From UMGS1590 sp963558655 (GTDB lineage: Bacteria > Bacillota > Peptococcia > Peptococcales > Peptococcaceae), in the NCBI GenBank assembly GCA_963558655.1, contig CAUWHJ010000018.1, positions 1-62,227 of the forward strand: a DNA stretch of 62,227 nt. The letters are read 5' to 3'. The notes below the pieces were generated by a model. That model saw nothing but the letters and a program-made list of their open reading frames with translations. It did not search any database and was not told the origin of the DNA. How positions within the stretch are numbered: position 1 is the stretch's first letter; each line of letters begins with the position of its first letter. Shown here one piece after another: positions 22,924 to 31,868 of this stretch. The translations under genes and the position numbers were made by a program.

Positions 22924-24609
22924 TTGTACGCTATAATTGCATTTATTCCAATTATTCTTACAATCGTCCTGATGACTGGGTTTTCCTGGTCAGCAAAACG
23001 TGCTCTGCCATTGGCGTGGGCTTTGACAGCGATTTTCGCTATCGCTTTGTGGAAGATGTCTCTTCTGCATGCTTTTGCTTACACCATCACTGGTTTCTTG
23101 AGCGCAATTGAAACTCTTGTTATCATCTTCGGTGCCATCCTGATCATGAACACTTTGTCCAGATCTGGTGCGATGTCTGCTATCAACCGTATGTTCAACG
23201 GTATTACCGCTGATGCGCGTTTGCAGGCTATCATCATCGGCTTTGTGTTCAGTGCCTTCATCGAAGGGGCTGCCGGTTTCGGTACGCCAGCTGCACTTTG
23301 TGCACCACTTCTGATCAGCCTTGGTTATCCTCCATTGGCAGCAGCTGTTGTTACTTTGATGTACAACACTGTTCCAGGTTGCTTTGGTGCTGCTGGTACG
23401 CCTACCAACACGGCATTCATTACGGTTCAACAGTCTCTGACCTCTTTGGCAGATCCTGAAACCTGGCGTATGGCACTGACTCAGTGGACTTCCATCGGTA
23501 TGGCCATTGAAACCCCAATCATTTTGATTGTTGGTATCGCTTTCTTGACCAGATTCTATGGTAAGAACAAGAAGTGGAGCGAATGCATTCCTGTCATTCC
23601 TTTCATTATCTTCACTTCCGTTGTATTCGATGTGTTCTTCCTGCTCATCGCATTCTTTGTTGGACCTGAATTGACAGCTCTTGTTCCAGCTGTTATCACG
23701 CTCTTTGTGACTATGGCAGCTGCTAAGAAAGGCTTCCTTGTTCCAAAAGAAACCTGGACCTTCGATAAGAAGGAAAACTGGGATAAGACCTGGTTGTCCA
23801 ACACCCCAGTTGCTGCGCCAAAGACCAGCGATATGCCAATGGTTAAAGCTTGGCTTCCATATGTACTGATTGGTGTTATCCTTGTAGTAACCCGTGTTGC
23901 TTCTACTCAAGGTGCAAAATGGGCTGCTGCGTTGCAGAACTTCACCATTGGTACGGGCGACAGCGGTATCATCTTTGGTCAGGACTGGAACTATGCTCTA
24001 ATCTGGAGCCCTGGTACTGTTTTCGTTGTCGTGGCTATTTTCACGTTCTTCTATCATGGTATGAAGAGCTCCGATATTAAGGGTGCTGTTACGGATACTT
24101 TCCATCAGATTTCCGCGGCAGCTATTGCCTTGCTCTTCGGTGTTGCTATGGTTAACTTGTTCCGCTTTACCAACATTGACTCTGCTACCATGACTGGCAT
24201 TGCAGAACAGGCTCAGGAACCAATGCTTCTCGTAATGGCTGAAGCACTCGCTTCCATTGCTGGTAACGCCTTCGTTGTTATTTCTCCATTCGTCGGCGTA
24301 CTCGGTGCTTTCATGTCTGGTTCCAACACCGTTTCCAACACCTTGTTCGCTTCTCTGCAATTTGAAACGGCTTCCATGCTTGGTTTGCCAGAAGTTCTCA
24401 TTGTTGCATTGCAGAACATGGGTGGCGGTATCGGTCATATGATTTGCGTTAACGCCGTTGTTTCAGTTTGTGCAACAACCGGTTCTATCGGTAATGAAGG
24501 TCGCATCATGAAGATGAACCTCACAGCGACAGCGATCATGTGTCTTGCTGCGGTGGCGGTATTTGGTGCACTCATTATCATGGGTGTCAACCCAATTCCA
24601 CTTAATTAA
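22924..24609 (+). CDS. lctP: L-lactate permease, LctP family
   Basis: A 561-residue transporter with 12-14 hydrophobic helices. The FSAFIEGAAGFGTPAAL block (about residues 110-126) and the GSNTVSNTLF block near residue 465 are hallmarks of the lactate/glycolate permease family (proton symport). TTG 22924 follows AAGGAGGTAAAAC and no nearby ATG fits. Codons are strongly biased to C-ending Ile/Phe/Thr compared with neighbours, suggesting high expression. Monocistronic with its own promoter and terminator. It implies lactate uptake or export. Confidence 0.93.
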   Translation: MYAIIAFIPIILTIVLMTGFSWSAKRALPLAWALTAIFAIALWKMSLLHAFAYTITGFLSAIETLVIIFGAILIMNTLSRSGAMSAINRMFNGITADARLQAIIIGFVFSAFIEGAAGFGTPAALCAPLLISLGYPPLAAAVVTLMYNTVPGCFGAAGTPTNTAFITVQQSLTSLADPETWRMALTQWTSIGMAIETPIILIVGIAFLTRFYGKNKKWSECIPVIPFIIFTSVVFDVFFLLIAFFVGPELTALVPAVITLFVTMAAAKKGFLVPKETWTFDKKENWDKTWLSNTPVAAPKTSDMPMVKAWLPYVLIGVILVVTRVASTQGAKWAAALQNFTIGTGDSGIIFGQDWNYALIWSPGTVFVVVAIFTFFYHGMKSSDIKGAVTDTFHQISAAAIALLFGVAMVNLFRFTNIDSATMTGIAEQAQEPMLLVMAEALASIAGNAFVVISPFVGVLGAFMSGSNTVSNTLFASLQFETASMLGLPEVLIVALQNMGGGIGHMICVNAVVSVCATTGSIGNEGRIMKMNLTATAIMCLAAVAVFGALIIMGVNPIPLN

Positions 24610-24616
24610 AAATTTG

Positions 24617-24650
24617 TCGCTCGCTCGGTTATCCGGGCGAGCGATTTTTT
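24617..24650 (+). terminator. Intrinsic terminator of lctP
   Basis: TCGCTCGcTCGG pairs with CCGgGCGAGCGA, followed by six T. Confidence 0.92.
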
Positions 24651-24705
24651 GTAAACAGTATAAAAATACAACATTGAATATTTGCCGCTAGCAATATTTT
24701 CTGTA

Positions 24706-24734
24706 ATGACAAATACAGGCGTTAGTGCTATAAT
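24706..24734 (+). promoter_or_regulatory. Promoter of glnN
   Basis: ATGACA (24706-24711), 17 bases, consensus TATAAT (24729-24734). Confidence 0.85.
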
Positions 24735-24741
24735 CTTTGTA

Positions 24742-24801
24742 TTGTGTATGGTTACACAAACCTTCGTGACTGATTGTTTGTTGAAGTTTGCTTAATCAGT
24801 C
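24742..24801 (+). promoter_or_regulatory. Structured glnN leader with two hairpins
   Basis: TTGTGTA/TACACAA (24742-24748 and 24753-24759) and GACTGATT/AATCAGTC (24768-24775 and 24794-24801) are perfect inverted repeats in the 94-base leader. The first begins eight bases after the -10 box, where it could also be an operator for a nitrogen regulator. It does not match a glutamine riboswitch that I know. Confidence 0.5.
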
Positions 24802-24828
24802 TGATTTGAAGAATAGAGAGGAAAAAGC

Positions 24829-26916
24829 ATGGAAAATAATTTCTTGGATATTTATGCATCTGACGTGTTTAGTGACGCAGTTATGCGCGAAAGATTACCA
24901 AAAAAGGTGTATCAGTCGTTGAAAGCGACCATTCAGACGGGCTCTGATTTGGACCCACAGATTGCGGATGTAGTTGCCAGTGCAATGAAAGATTGGGCGA
25001 TTGAAAAAGGTGCTACGCATTTTGCCCATTGGTTCCACCCATTGACAGGAACGACAGCGGAAAAGCATGACAGCTTCCTTTCTCCTCAGAGTGACCGTTC
25101 GGCCATTCTCGAATTTTCTGGGAAAAATTTGGTTGTTGGCGAACCAGATGCTTCATCTTTTCCATCAGGCGGTTTGAGAGATACGTTTGAAGCACGTGGA
25201 TACACAACATGGGATCCTACTTCACCTGCTTTTGTAAGAGATGGTTCGTTGTATATTCCAACCATTTTTATCTCCTATAATGGTTATGTTTTAGATAAAA
25301 AGACCCCGCTTTTACGCTCTATGGCATTGGTGAGCCGTGAAGCGCGGCGCATTTTACGTCTGTTTGGCGATGAGTTGACCAAGCGCGTAACGCCATCAAT
25401 GGGTGCTGAACAGGAATATTTCCTTGTCAATGCCGATCTTTTCAAGAAGCGTGAAGACTTGGTTATTTGTGGTCGCACGTTGTTTGGTGCTCATGCACCA
25501 AAAGGGCAGGAATTTTCCGATCATTACTTTGGCGCCATTAGCAAAGAAGTAGCCGATTTTATGAAAGATGCCGACAGAACACTTTGGCGTATGGGTGTAC
25601 CTGTGAAAATGAAACATTCCGAGGTTGCACCATGTCAGTTTGAAATTGTACCAAACTTTGATTCCTGCAACGTGGCGAACGATCAGAACCAGCTGCTTAT
25701 GGCAACACTTCAGTCAGTAGCGAGAAAGCATGGTTTTGAATGCCTTTTGCATGAAAAACCATTTGAAGGCATCAATGGCTCTGGGAAACATATCAACTGG
25801 TCTCTGAGCACAGATGGTGGCGAAAACCTTTTAAGCCCAGGGGAGACGGCAATGGAAAATGCACGTTTCTTACTTTTTGTTTGTGCGATGATCCATGCTG
25901 TTGATGTTTATCCAGAACTCTTGCGTTTGACCATCGCCAGTGCAGGTAATGATCATCGTTTGGGTGGTCATGAAGCCCCACCGGCTATTCTCAGCGTGTT
26001 CCTTGGTAAAGAACTGACAGAGATCCTTGAAAACTTTGAAGCTGGCGAATTGTATGAAACATCCGGTAAGGGGTATATTGAGCTGGGCGTTAATACGTTA
26101 CCACCATTGCCTCAGGATATTTCTGATAGAAATCGTACATCCCCATTCGCCTTCACCGGGAATAAATTTGAATTCCGTATGCCAGGCTCATCTATTTCAA
26201 CGGCAGGTCCAAACATTGCCTTGAACACGGCGATTGGCGATGTGCTGCATAGTTATGCGGATCGTCTGGAAGCAGCGGACGATTTCCTGGCTGAGCTTAA
26301 TAAACTCGTGCGCGAAGAAGTTCAGGCGCATAAACGCGTCATCTTCAATGGTAACAACTATTCTCAGGAATGGGTGGAAGAAGCGGCACGTCGTGGCTTG
26401 CCAAATCTGCCAAATGCAGTGGAAGCCTTCCCTAAGTATGTAGATAGCAAGAATCTCAATCTTTTTGTGCGTAATGGCATCTATTCTGAAGAGGAAGTAT
26501 ATTCCCGCATGGAGATTCATCTGGCAACGTACAGCCGTACAATCAACATTGAAGCGCTGACCATGATTGAAATGTCAAAGAAAGATATTATTCCATGCGT
26601 TTTGCGTTATGAGAATATGTTGGCACGTCTTTTGGCGAATAAAAAGGCGATTGGCTTGAACATTGAGCAGACGGTCGAATTTGGTATTATCAACGACCTT
26701 TCTGAAGCATTAAGTAAACTCCACGATGCGCTGACTGTTCTTGAAAAAGAATTGGCACTGGCGCAAGCAGAAGAAAATCTTGAAAGTCAGGCACGTCTCT
26801 ATCAGGGAAAAGTTTTGGCGGCAATGGAAGATCTGCGTTATTACACAGACCGCATTGAGCCAATGGTTGATGAATGGGGCATTCCGGATTATACGGCGTT
26901 GCTTCTTGGCTGTTAA
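24829..26916 (+). CDS. glnN: Glutamine synthetase type III
   Basis: A 695-residue GSIII, much longer than type I (about 450). It makes glutamine from glutamate, ammonia and ATP as a dodecamer. The GSIII signature is near residues 66-75 (HWFHPLTGTTAEKHD). The catalytic half has MGAEQEYFLV, INGSGKHINWSL, NDHRLGGHEAPPAI and FTGNKFEFRMPGSS, which bind metal, glutamate and ATP. The C-terminal 100 residues are a helical tail. Ribosome site GAGAGGAAAAA. GSIII occurs in many anaerobes, including Clostridia and Bacteroides. Confidence 0.95.
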   Translation: MENNFLDIYASDVFSDAVMRERLPKKVYQSLKATIQTGSDLDPQIADVVASAMKDWAIEKGATHFAHWFHPLTGTTAEKHDSFLSPQSDRSAILEFSGKNLVVGEPDASSFPSGGLRDTFEARGYTTWDPTSPAFVRDGSLYIPTIFISYNGYVLDKKTPLLRSMALVSREARRILRLFGDELTKRVTPSMGAEQEYFLVNADLFKKREDLVICGRTLFGAHAPKGQEFSDHYFGAISKEVADFMKDADRTLWRMGVPVKMKHSEVAPCQFEIVPNFDSCNVANDQNQLLMATLQSVARKHGFECLLHEKPFEGINGSGKHINWSLSTDGGENLLSPGETAMENARFLLFVCAMIHAVDVYPELLRLTIASAGNDHRLGGHEAPPAILSVFLGKELTEILENFEAGELYETSGKGYIELGVNTLPPLPQDISDRNRTSPFAFTGNKFEFRMPGSSISTAGPNIALNTAIGDVLHSYADRLEAADDFLAELNKLVREEVQAHKRVIFNGNNYSQEWVEEAARRGLPNLPNAVEAFPKYVDSKNLNLFVRNGIYSEEEVYSRMEIHLATYSRTINIEALTMIEMSKKDIIPCVLRYENMLARLLANKKAIGLNIEQTVEFGIINDLSEALSKLHDALTVLEKELALAQAEENLESQARLYQGKVLAAMEDLRYYTDRIEPMVDEWGIPDYTALLLGC

Positions 26917-27000
26917 CAATCATAAGATTATTGATGGGGGGACTTTTGTAGTTCCCTCTTCTTTTGTGACCGCTGTTTGAAGGATGAAAGGAGCGATTCC

Positions 27001-28575
27001 ATGGCAGGTGGCGCCAAATTAAAACGCCGTTCGCTGGCGCAGATTACGGGCTTTCTTGTTATTATGAGCGCGCTTTCCCGCGTGTTGGGGTATGTGCGTG
27101 AAATTGTCATGACCACTGTGTTTGGCCAGGGATGGATGACCGATGCCTACAAGGCGGCCTTTTTGATTCCAGATTTTTTGTACTTAATATTGGTTGGCGG
27201 GGCATTTTCCACAGCCTTTATTCCTGTGCTTAGTGAGTATATCAACCGTGGAGAGGAAGACCAGGCATGGCGCGTGGCAAGTACCATTTTCAATGCAATG
27301 CTCATTGCTGTTGTGGTGTTGATGGCGCTTTTCTATGTGTCGGTGCCTTTCATTATGGACCATTTTTTGGCGGTCGGTTATGCTGAAGAAACGAAAGAAT
27401 TGGCGATTTATCTGACGCGCATCATGCTTTTGCAAAGTTTTATGATGTGTTTAAGCGGGATTTGTCAGGGAATCTGCCATGTGTATCAGCAGTTTACAGC
27501 ACCGGCGGTAGGCTCGCTTTTGTACAACATTGCCATCATCGCATTTGGTTTGTGGTTAATGCCAACGATTGGCATTACCGGCTTTGCCATTGGCGTGGTT
27601 GTTGGGAGCTATCTTAACTTTGTGGTGCACTTCCCTATTCTTTTGAAGATTGGTGTTAAGTGGATGCCTGTGCTCGACTTCCGTCATCCTGGGGTGCATG
27701 AGTTTTTCCGCTTGGCTCTGCCGGTGGTATTGGGGCTTTCTGTGGTATATCTGAACACTTTTGTGACTCAAAATTTGGGCAGCCAATTGGACGCTGGTAC
27801 GGTTACAGCACTTAACAATGCAAACCGTTTGATGCAATTACCGATTGGTATTTTTGCAACGGCGATTGCTTCAGCAGTGTTTCCGGTGCTGACGGAACTT
27901 ATCGCGAAACGTGATATTCGTAGTTTTAAGAACAAGCTGGTAGAAGGAATTAATCTCAACAATTTTATTCTCATTCCAGCCAGCATTGGTCTGATGGTGG
28001 TGGCTGAACCGCTTATTCGTGCCCTTTTTATGCAAGGGCGTTTTACCGAAGAAAATGTTAGCATTACCGCATCGGTGCTCGTATTTTATTGCATCGGTAT
28101 CATTGGGTACAGTCAGCAGCAAATTCTCAACCGTGGTATGTATGCGTTGCGTGATTCTAAACGTGCGGTGTTGGTCAACTGCACCATCATCATTATCAAC
28201 ATTGTTTTGAGTTTCCTAATGGTAGGGCCTTTTGAAGCAGAAGGGTTGGCGTTGGCATATTCGATTGCCGGCTTGGTATCCATGGTGCTGCTTTATATGT
28301 TGCTTTATGAACGGGTCGGTGACCTCGGCAGCCATGAGATTGTGACCTCGCTTGTTAAAACCTTAATTGCTTCCGCTGTGATGGGCGCTGGTGTGCTGGT
28401 GTTTTTGTCATTCAGCGAGCATTTCATCGACATTACTTCAAAAACACAGCAGCTCATTGAACTGTTCTTAGCTGTGGGCGTTGGCGTGGTGTTGTTTGTG
28501 GCAATGGCGGTTGTGCTGCGTATTAAGGAAATGCAGGCAGCGGTGGCTATGGTGAGAAGAAAGCTACATCGTTAA
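27001..28575 (+). CDS. murJ: Lipid II flippase MurJ
   Basis: A 524-residue MOP-superfamily transporter with 14 hydrophobic helices that moves lipid II across the membrane for peptidoglycan synthesis. The start LAQITGFLVIMSALSRVLGYVREIV and the GWMTDAYKAAFLIPDFL block are the MVIN/MurJ signatures. AAAGGAG at 26987 selects ATG 27001; the frame opens earlier with a TTG at 26977. No separate promoter is clear in the 84 bases after glnN, which contain no strong terminator, so read-through from glnN is possible. Confidence 0.93.
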   Translation: MAGGAKLKRRSLAQITGFLVIMSALSRVLGYVREIVMTTVFGQGWMTDAYKAAFLIPDFLYLILVGGAFSTAFIPVLSEYINRGEEDQAWRVASTIFNAMLIAVVVLMALFYVSVPFIMDHFLAVGYAEETKELAIYLTRIMLLQSFMMCLSGICQGICHVYQQFTAPAVGSLLYNIAIIAFGLWLMPTIGITGFAIGVVVGSYLNFVVHFPILLKIGVKWMPVLDFRHPGVHEFFRLALPVVLGLSVVYLNTFVTQNLGSQLDAGTVTALNNANRLMQLPIGIFATAIASAVFPVLTELIAKRDIRSFKNKLVEGINLNNFILIPASIGLMVVAEPLIRALFMQGRFTEENVSITASVLVFYCIGIIGYSQQQILNRGMYALRDSKRAVLVNCTIIIINIVLSFLMVGPFEAEGLALAYSIAGLVSMVLLYMLLYERVGDLGSHEIVTSLVKTLIASAVMGAGVLVFLSFSEHFIDITSKTQQLIELFLAVGVGVVLFVAMAVVLRIKEMQAAVAMVRRKLHR

Positions 28576-28615
28576 TAAAGAGTGAATAAAAAGCGTTAAG
28601 AAGAAAGGAGAACTT

Positions 28616-30415
28616 ATGCAAGATAAAATTCGTAATTTCTGTATCATTGCACATATTGACCATGGCAAGTCAACTTTGGCAGACCGTTTGCTGGAATTGA
28701 CCGGTGCTGTGGAAAAGCGCGAGATGCAGTCTCAGCTCCTTGATAATATGGACATTGAGCGTGAACGTGGCATAACCATTAAATTGCAAACGGTACGCAT
28801 TAACTATAAAGCAAAAGATGGCGAGGAGTATGTACTTAATCTGATTGACACCCCGGGGCATGTCGATTTCTCTTATGAAGTGTCACGTTCTCTTGCGGCC
28901 TGTGAAGGCGCACTGCTTGTAGTTGACGCTGCACAGGGGATTGAAGCGCAAACGTTGGCGAACGTGTATCTGGCGCTGGAACATGATTTGGAAATTATTC
29001 CGGTCATCAATAAAATCGACTTGCCAAGCGCACAGCCAGATGTTGTGCGAGATGAGATCGAAGAAGTGATTGGGCTTGATGCTTCAGATGCTATTCTTTG
29101 CTCTGCAAAAACCGGCGAAGGGATTGAGGATATTCTTGAAGCCATTGTTCACCGCATTCCTGCGCCACAAGGCGATGCCTCGAAACCGTTGCAAGCTTTG
29201 ATTTTTGATTCGTTCTACGATTCTTATCGCGGAGCGATTGCCTATATTCGTGTTGTTGAAGGCACGCTGAAGGACAACATGACCATTCATATGATGCATA
29301 ATGACCGTTCATTTGAAGTAACCGAGCTGGGCGTGCATACACCGAAAGAACGCAAGATGAAAGCACTTTCGGCCGGCGAAGTTGGTTATGTAGCAGCTAG
29401 TATGAAACAGGTGAGCGATACACGCGTAGGGGATACCATTACCGATGCAGCACATCCGGCGCCGGAAGCGCTGCCAGGGTATAAGCGTGCGGTGCCAATG
29501 GTGTTCTGCGGACTTTATCCGGTTGACAATGAGCAGTACCCAGATCTTAAAGATTCGCTCGCTAAGCTCAGCCTTAATGACGCTTCTCTCGAGTACGAAC
29601 CGGAAACGTCCCAGGCGCTCGGTTTTGGTTTCCGCTGTGGGTTCCTGGGAATGTTGCACATGGAAATTATTCAGGAACGCTTGGAACGTGAGTACAACTT
29701 ATCGCTCATTACAACGGCGCCAAGCGTTATCTACCACGTGTATCAAACCAACGATACCATGATTGAAGTGGACAACCCATCGCAGCTGCCACCGCCACAG
29801 CGCATCGACCATATTGAAGAACCGTTTGTGCGCGTGAATGTGATGGTGCCGAAGGATTTTGTTGGCGCTGTCATGGAACTTTCGCAGGATAAACGTGGCG
29901 TTTTTATTGATATGCAGTACATGACAAAAACGCGTGTTACAGTTACTTATGACATTCCGTTGGCGGAAATTGTTTTCGACTACTTCGACTTGCTCAAAAC
30001 ACGCACCAAAGGGTATGCGTCGATGGACTATGAAATGAATGGCTATCGCCAAAGCAATCTTGTGAAACTGGACATTCTTGTGAATGGTGAACAAGTTGAC
30101 GCGCTTTCCTGCATTGTGCATAAAGACAAAGCGTACTATCGCGGCCGCGCACTCGTTGCCAAATTACGCACGCTGATTCCACGCCAGATGTTTGAAGTGC
30201 CAATTCAGGCGGCTATTGGTAACAAAGTAATTGCGCGTGAAACGGTTAAAGCGCTGCGTAAAAACGTTCTCGACAAATGTTACGGAGGTGACATCAGCCG
30301 TAAACGCAAACTGCTGGAGAAGCAGAAAGAAGGGAAAAAGCGCATGAAACAGGTGGGTAGTGTGGAAATTCCACAGGAAGCCTTCATGGCAGTGCTGAGC
30401 TTGGACGACGAATAA
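28616..30415 (+). CDS. lepA: Elongation factor 4 (LepA)
   Basis: A 599-residue translational GTPase that acts on the ribosome. G1 AHIDHGKSTLADRL, G2 RGITIKLQ, G3 DTPGHVDF, G4 NKIDLP and G5 SAKTGEG are all present in the first 170 residues. The C-terminus has the LepA-specific domain with KCYGGDISRKRKLLEKQKEGKKRM. Length matches the family. It sits 40 bases after murJ behind AAAGGAG and is closed by a terminator. lepA-hemW-hrcA order is typical of Bacillota. Confidence 0.97.
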   Translation: MQDKIRNFCIIAHIDHGKSTLADRLLELTGAVEKREMQSQLLDNMDIERERGITIKLQTVRINYKAKDGEEYVLNLIDTPGHVDFSYEVSRSLAACEGALLVVDAAQGIEAQTLANVYLALEHDLEIIPVINKIDLPSAQPDVVRDEIEEVIGLDASDAILCSAKTGEGIEDILEAIVHRIPAPQGDASKPLQALIFDSFYDSYRGAIAYIRVVEGTLKDNMTIHMMHNDRSFEVTELGVHTPKERKMKALSAGEVGYVAASMKQVSDTRVGDTITDAAHPAPEALPGYKRAVPMVFCGLYPVDNEQYPDLKDSLAKLSLNDASLEYEPETSQALGFGFRCGFLGMLHMEIIQERLEREYNLSLITTAPSVIYHVYQTNDTMIEVDNPSQLPPPQRIDHIEEPFVRVNVMVPKDFVGAVMELSQDKRGVFIDMQYMTKTRVTVTYDIPLAEIVFDYFDLLKTRTKGYASMDYEMNGYRQSNLVKLDILVNGEQVDALSCIVHKDKAYYRGRALVAKLRTLIPRQMFEVPIQAAIGNKVIARETVKALRKNVLDKCYGGDISRKRKLLEKQKEGKKRMKQVGSVEIPQEAFMAVLSLDDE

Positions 30416-30423
30416 CATACAAA

Positions 30424-30452
30424 GGCAGCTGTCGTGTGCAGCTGCTTTTTTT
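30424..30452 (+). terminator. Intrinsic terminator of lepA
   Basis: GCAGCTG pairs with CAGCTGC around a 7-base loop, followed by seven T. Confidence 0.85.
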
Positions 30453-30469
30453 ATCAGGAGGTGCAGTTT

Positions 30470-31597
30470 ATGCACGGCATTTACATTCATATTCCTTTTT
30501 GCGCGCAGAAATGTGCCTATTGCGACTTTCTCTCTTTTCCCGGTCGGCATAAGGCGGAGAAGGCACGATATCTCGAGGCGCTCATAGCGGAGCTGCGGCT
30601 GCGCGCAGTGGGACGTTGGCGGTGGCCGGATACCCTCTTTTTTGGCGGTGGTACACCAACGGTGCTTTCGGCGGCGGAGTTGGCTGAGCTTATGGAGGCG
30701 CTGAACGATGTTGTGGCGATGGATGCGGTAAAAGAATTCACCGTTGAGGCGAACCCAGGCACAGTGGACGCTGAAAAACTGACCATTCTGCGCGAAGCAG
30801 GCGTAAATCGCCTGTCTTTTGGTGTGCAGAGCTTCGATGATGTGTTGCTGCGCCGCATCGGCCGTATGCATAGCGCTGATGAAGCAGCGGCGGCAGTGCG
30901 CTTGGCGCAAAAAGCAGGATTTACCAATATCAACATTGACCTCATGTATGGCCTGCCTGGACAAACGGAGGCGCAGTGGCAGCAAACGCTGCGCCAGGCG
31001 CTTGCCTTGCAGCCAACGCATCTTTCGCTTTATCAGCTCATCGTTGAAGAAGGGACTGCCATTGCGCGCCGGCTTGCTGCTGGAACGTTGCCGCCGATTG
31101 ACGAGGATGGTGCCGCGTTCTGGTACGACGCGCAGCGCGGTTGGCTTGCAGATGCCGGTTATGTGCAGTATGAAATCTCCAACTACGCACGCCCTGGCTA
31201 TGCTTCTGCCCACAACCAGCTTTACTGGCGGTTGGACGACTATCTCGGCTTAGGGCTTGGGGCAACAAGTTGGGAACGCCCAGTGCGCCGTGTCAACAGT
31301 GGCGACTTTACCGCTTATTGCAGTGCTCTCGAAAATGGTAGCCTGCCATCTGCGCAAATGGAAACCTTGAGCCGCTCCGAGCAGATAAGCGAGAGCGTTT
31401 TTATGGCACTGCGTATGAATGCCGGACTCAGCCGCGCGTGTTTCCGCGCCCTCTATGGCTGCGATGTTGCCGATGTGTACGCCGCTGCCATCAGCGAAGG
31501 CAGCGTGCAGGATTGGCTGCTTCTTGATGAGGACACACTACGCCTCACCGACCTTGGGCGACGCTTTGGCAATGACGTGTTTGAATTGTTTCTCTAA
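30470..31597 (+). CDS. hemW: Radical SAM heme chaperone HemW (formerly HemN-like)
   Basis: A 375-residue radical SAM protein. The cluster motif is FCAQKCAYCDF (CxxxCxxC), lacking the extra Cys of true coproporphyrinogen III dehydrogenase HemN, which marks HemW. LFFGGGTPT, FTVEANPGT, RLSFGVQS, DLMYGLPGQT and SAHNQLYW are conserved blocks. HemW inserts heme into respiratory proteins. ATG 30470 follows CAGGAGGTG. The gene is GC-richer than its neighbours, with GCG/CGC codons frequent. Confidence 0.93.
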   Translation: MHGIYIHIPFCAQKCAYCDFLSFPGRHKAEKARYLEALIAELRLRAVGRWRWPDTLFFGGGTPTVLSAAELAELMEALNDVVAMDAVKEFTVEANPGTVDAEKLTILREAGVNRLSFGVQSFDDVLLRRIGRMHSADEAAAAVRLAQKAGFTNINIDLMYGLPGQTEAQWQQTLRQALALQPTHLSLYQLIVEEGTAIARRLAAGTLPPIDEDGAAFWYDAQRGWLADAGYVQYEISNYARPGYASAHNQLYWRLDDYLGLGLGATSWERPVRRVNSGDFTAYCSALENGSLPSAQMETLSRSEQISESVFMALRMNAGLSRACFRALYGCDVADVYAAAISEGSVQDWLLLDEDTLRLTDLGRRFGNDVFELFL

Positions 31598-31699
31598 GGG
31601 AAATGCGTTTAGCGGTGTGCGCTAAATCAGGAGATCATCTCAGCAGGTAAAGCTGGCTTGTTTTTTGAAAATGTAAAATTTTATAGCGGCCGTTTTCAA

Positions 31700-31740
31700 G
31701 GCGCATCGCGCTCGTGAATGTTGCACGGGCGTGATGCGCC
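31700..31740. repeat. Long GC-rich hairpin between hemW and hrcA
   Basis: GGCGCATCgCGCtCGTG pairs with CACGgGCGtGATGCGCC, 15 bp with two mismatched positions and a 7-base loop. Only a weak T stretch follows (GCTTTCGTT), so it may be a poor terminator for hemW or a structural/binding element. Confidence 0.6.
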
Positions 31741-31786
31741 GCTTTCGTTAAAGATGCTATGTAAGCGAATTTTTTCTGTCAATCCC

Positions 31787-31815
31787 TTGACGCGCCGCTA
31801 AGAAAATGGTATTCT
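31787..31815 (+). promoter_or_regulatory. Promoter of the hrcA-grpE-dnaK-dnaJ operon
   Basis: TTGACG (31787-31792), 17 bases, TATTCT (31810-31815). The transcript would start within or just before the CIRCE operator. Confidence 0.88.
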
Positions 31816-31825
31816 TTATAAAGAG

Positions 31826-31852
31826 TTAGCACTCAAGTGTTGAGAGTGCTAA
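31826..31852. promoter_or_regulatory. CIRCE operator (HrcA binding site)
   Basis: TTAGCACTC (31826-31834), nine bases, GAGTGCTAA (31844-31852): an exact match to the CIRCE consensus. HrcA binds it and blocks transcription when not stressed; GroEL availability modulates HrcA in known systems. It lies 10 bases after the -10 box and 16 before hrcA, so the operon is self-repressed. Confidence 0.98.
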
Positions 31853-31868
31853 TAAGGGAGGCGAGAGC

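Noticed and set aside
24735..24828. Glutamine riboswitch before glnN
   Set aside because: The hairpins do not match the glnA or downstream-peptide RNA patterns I know, and the leader is very short.
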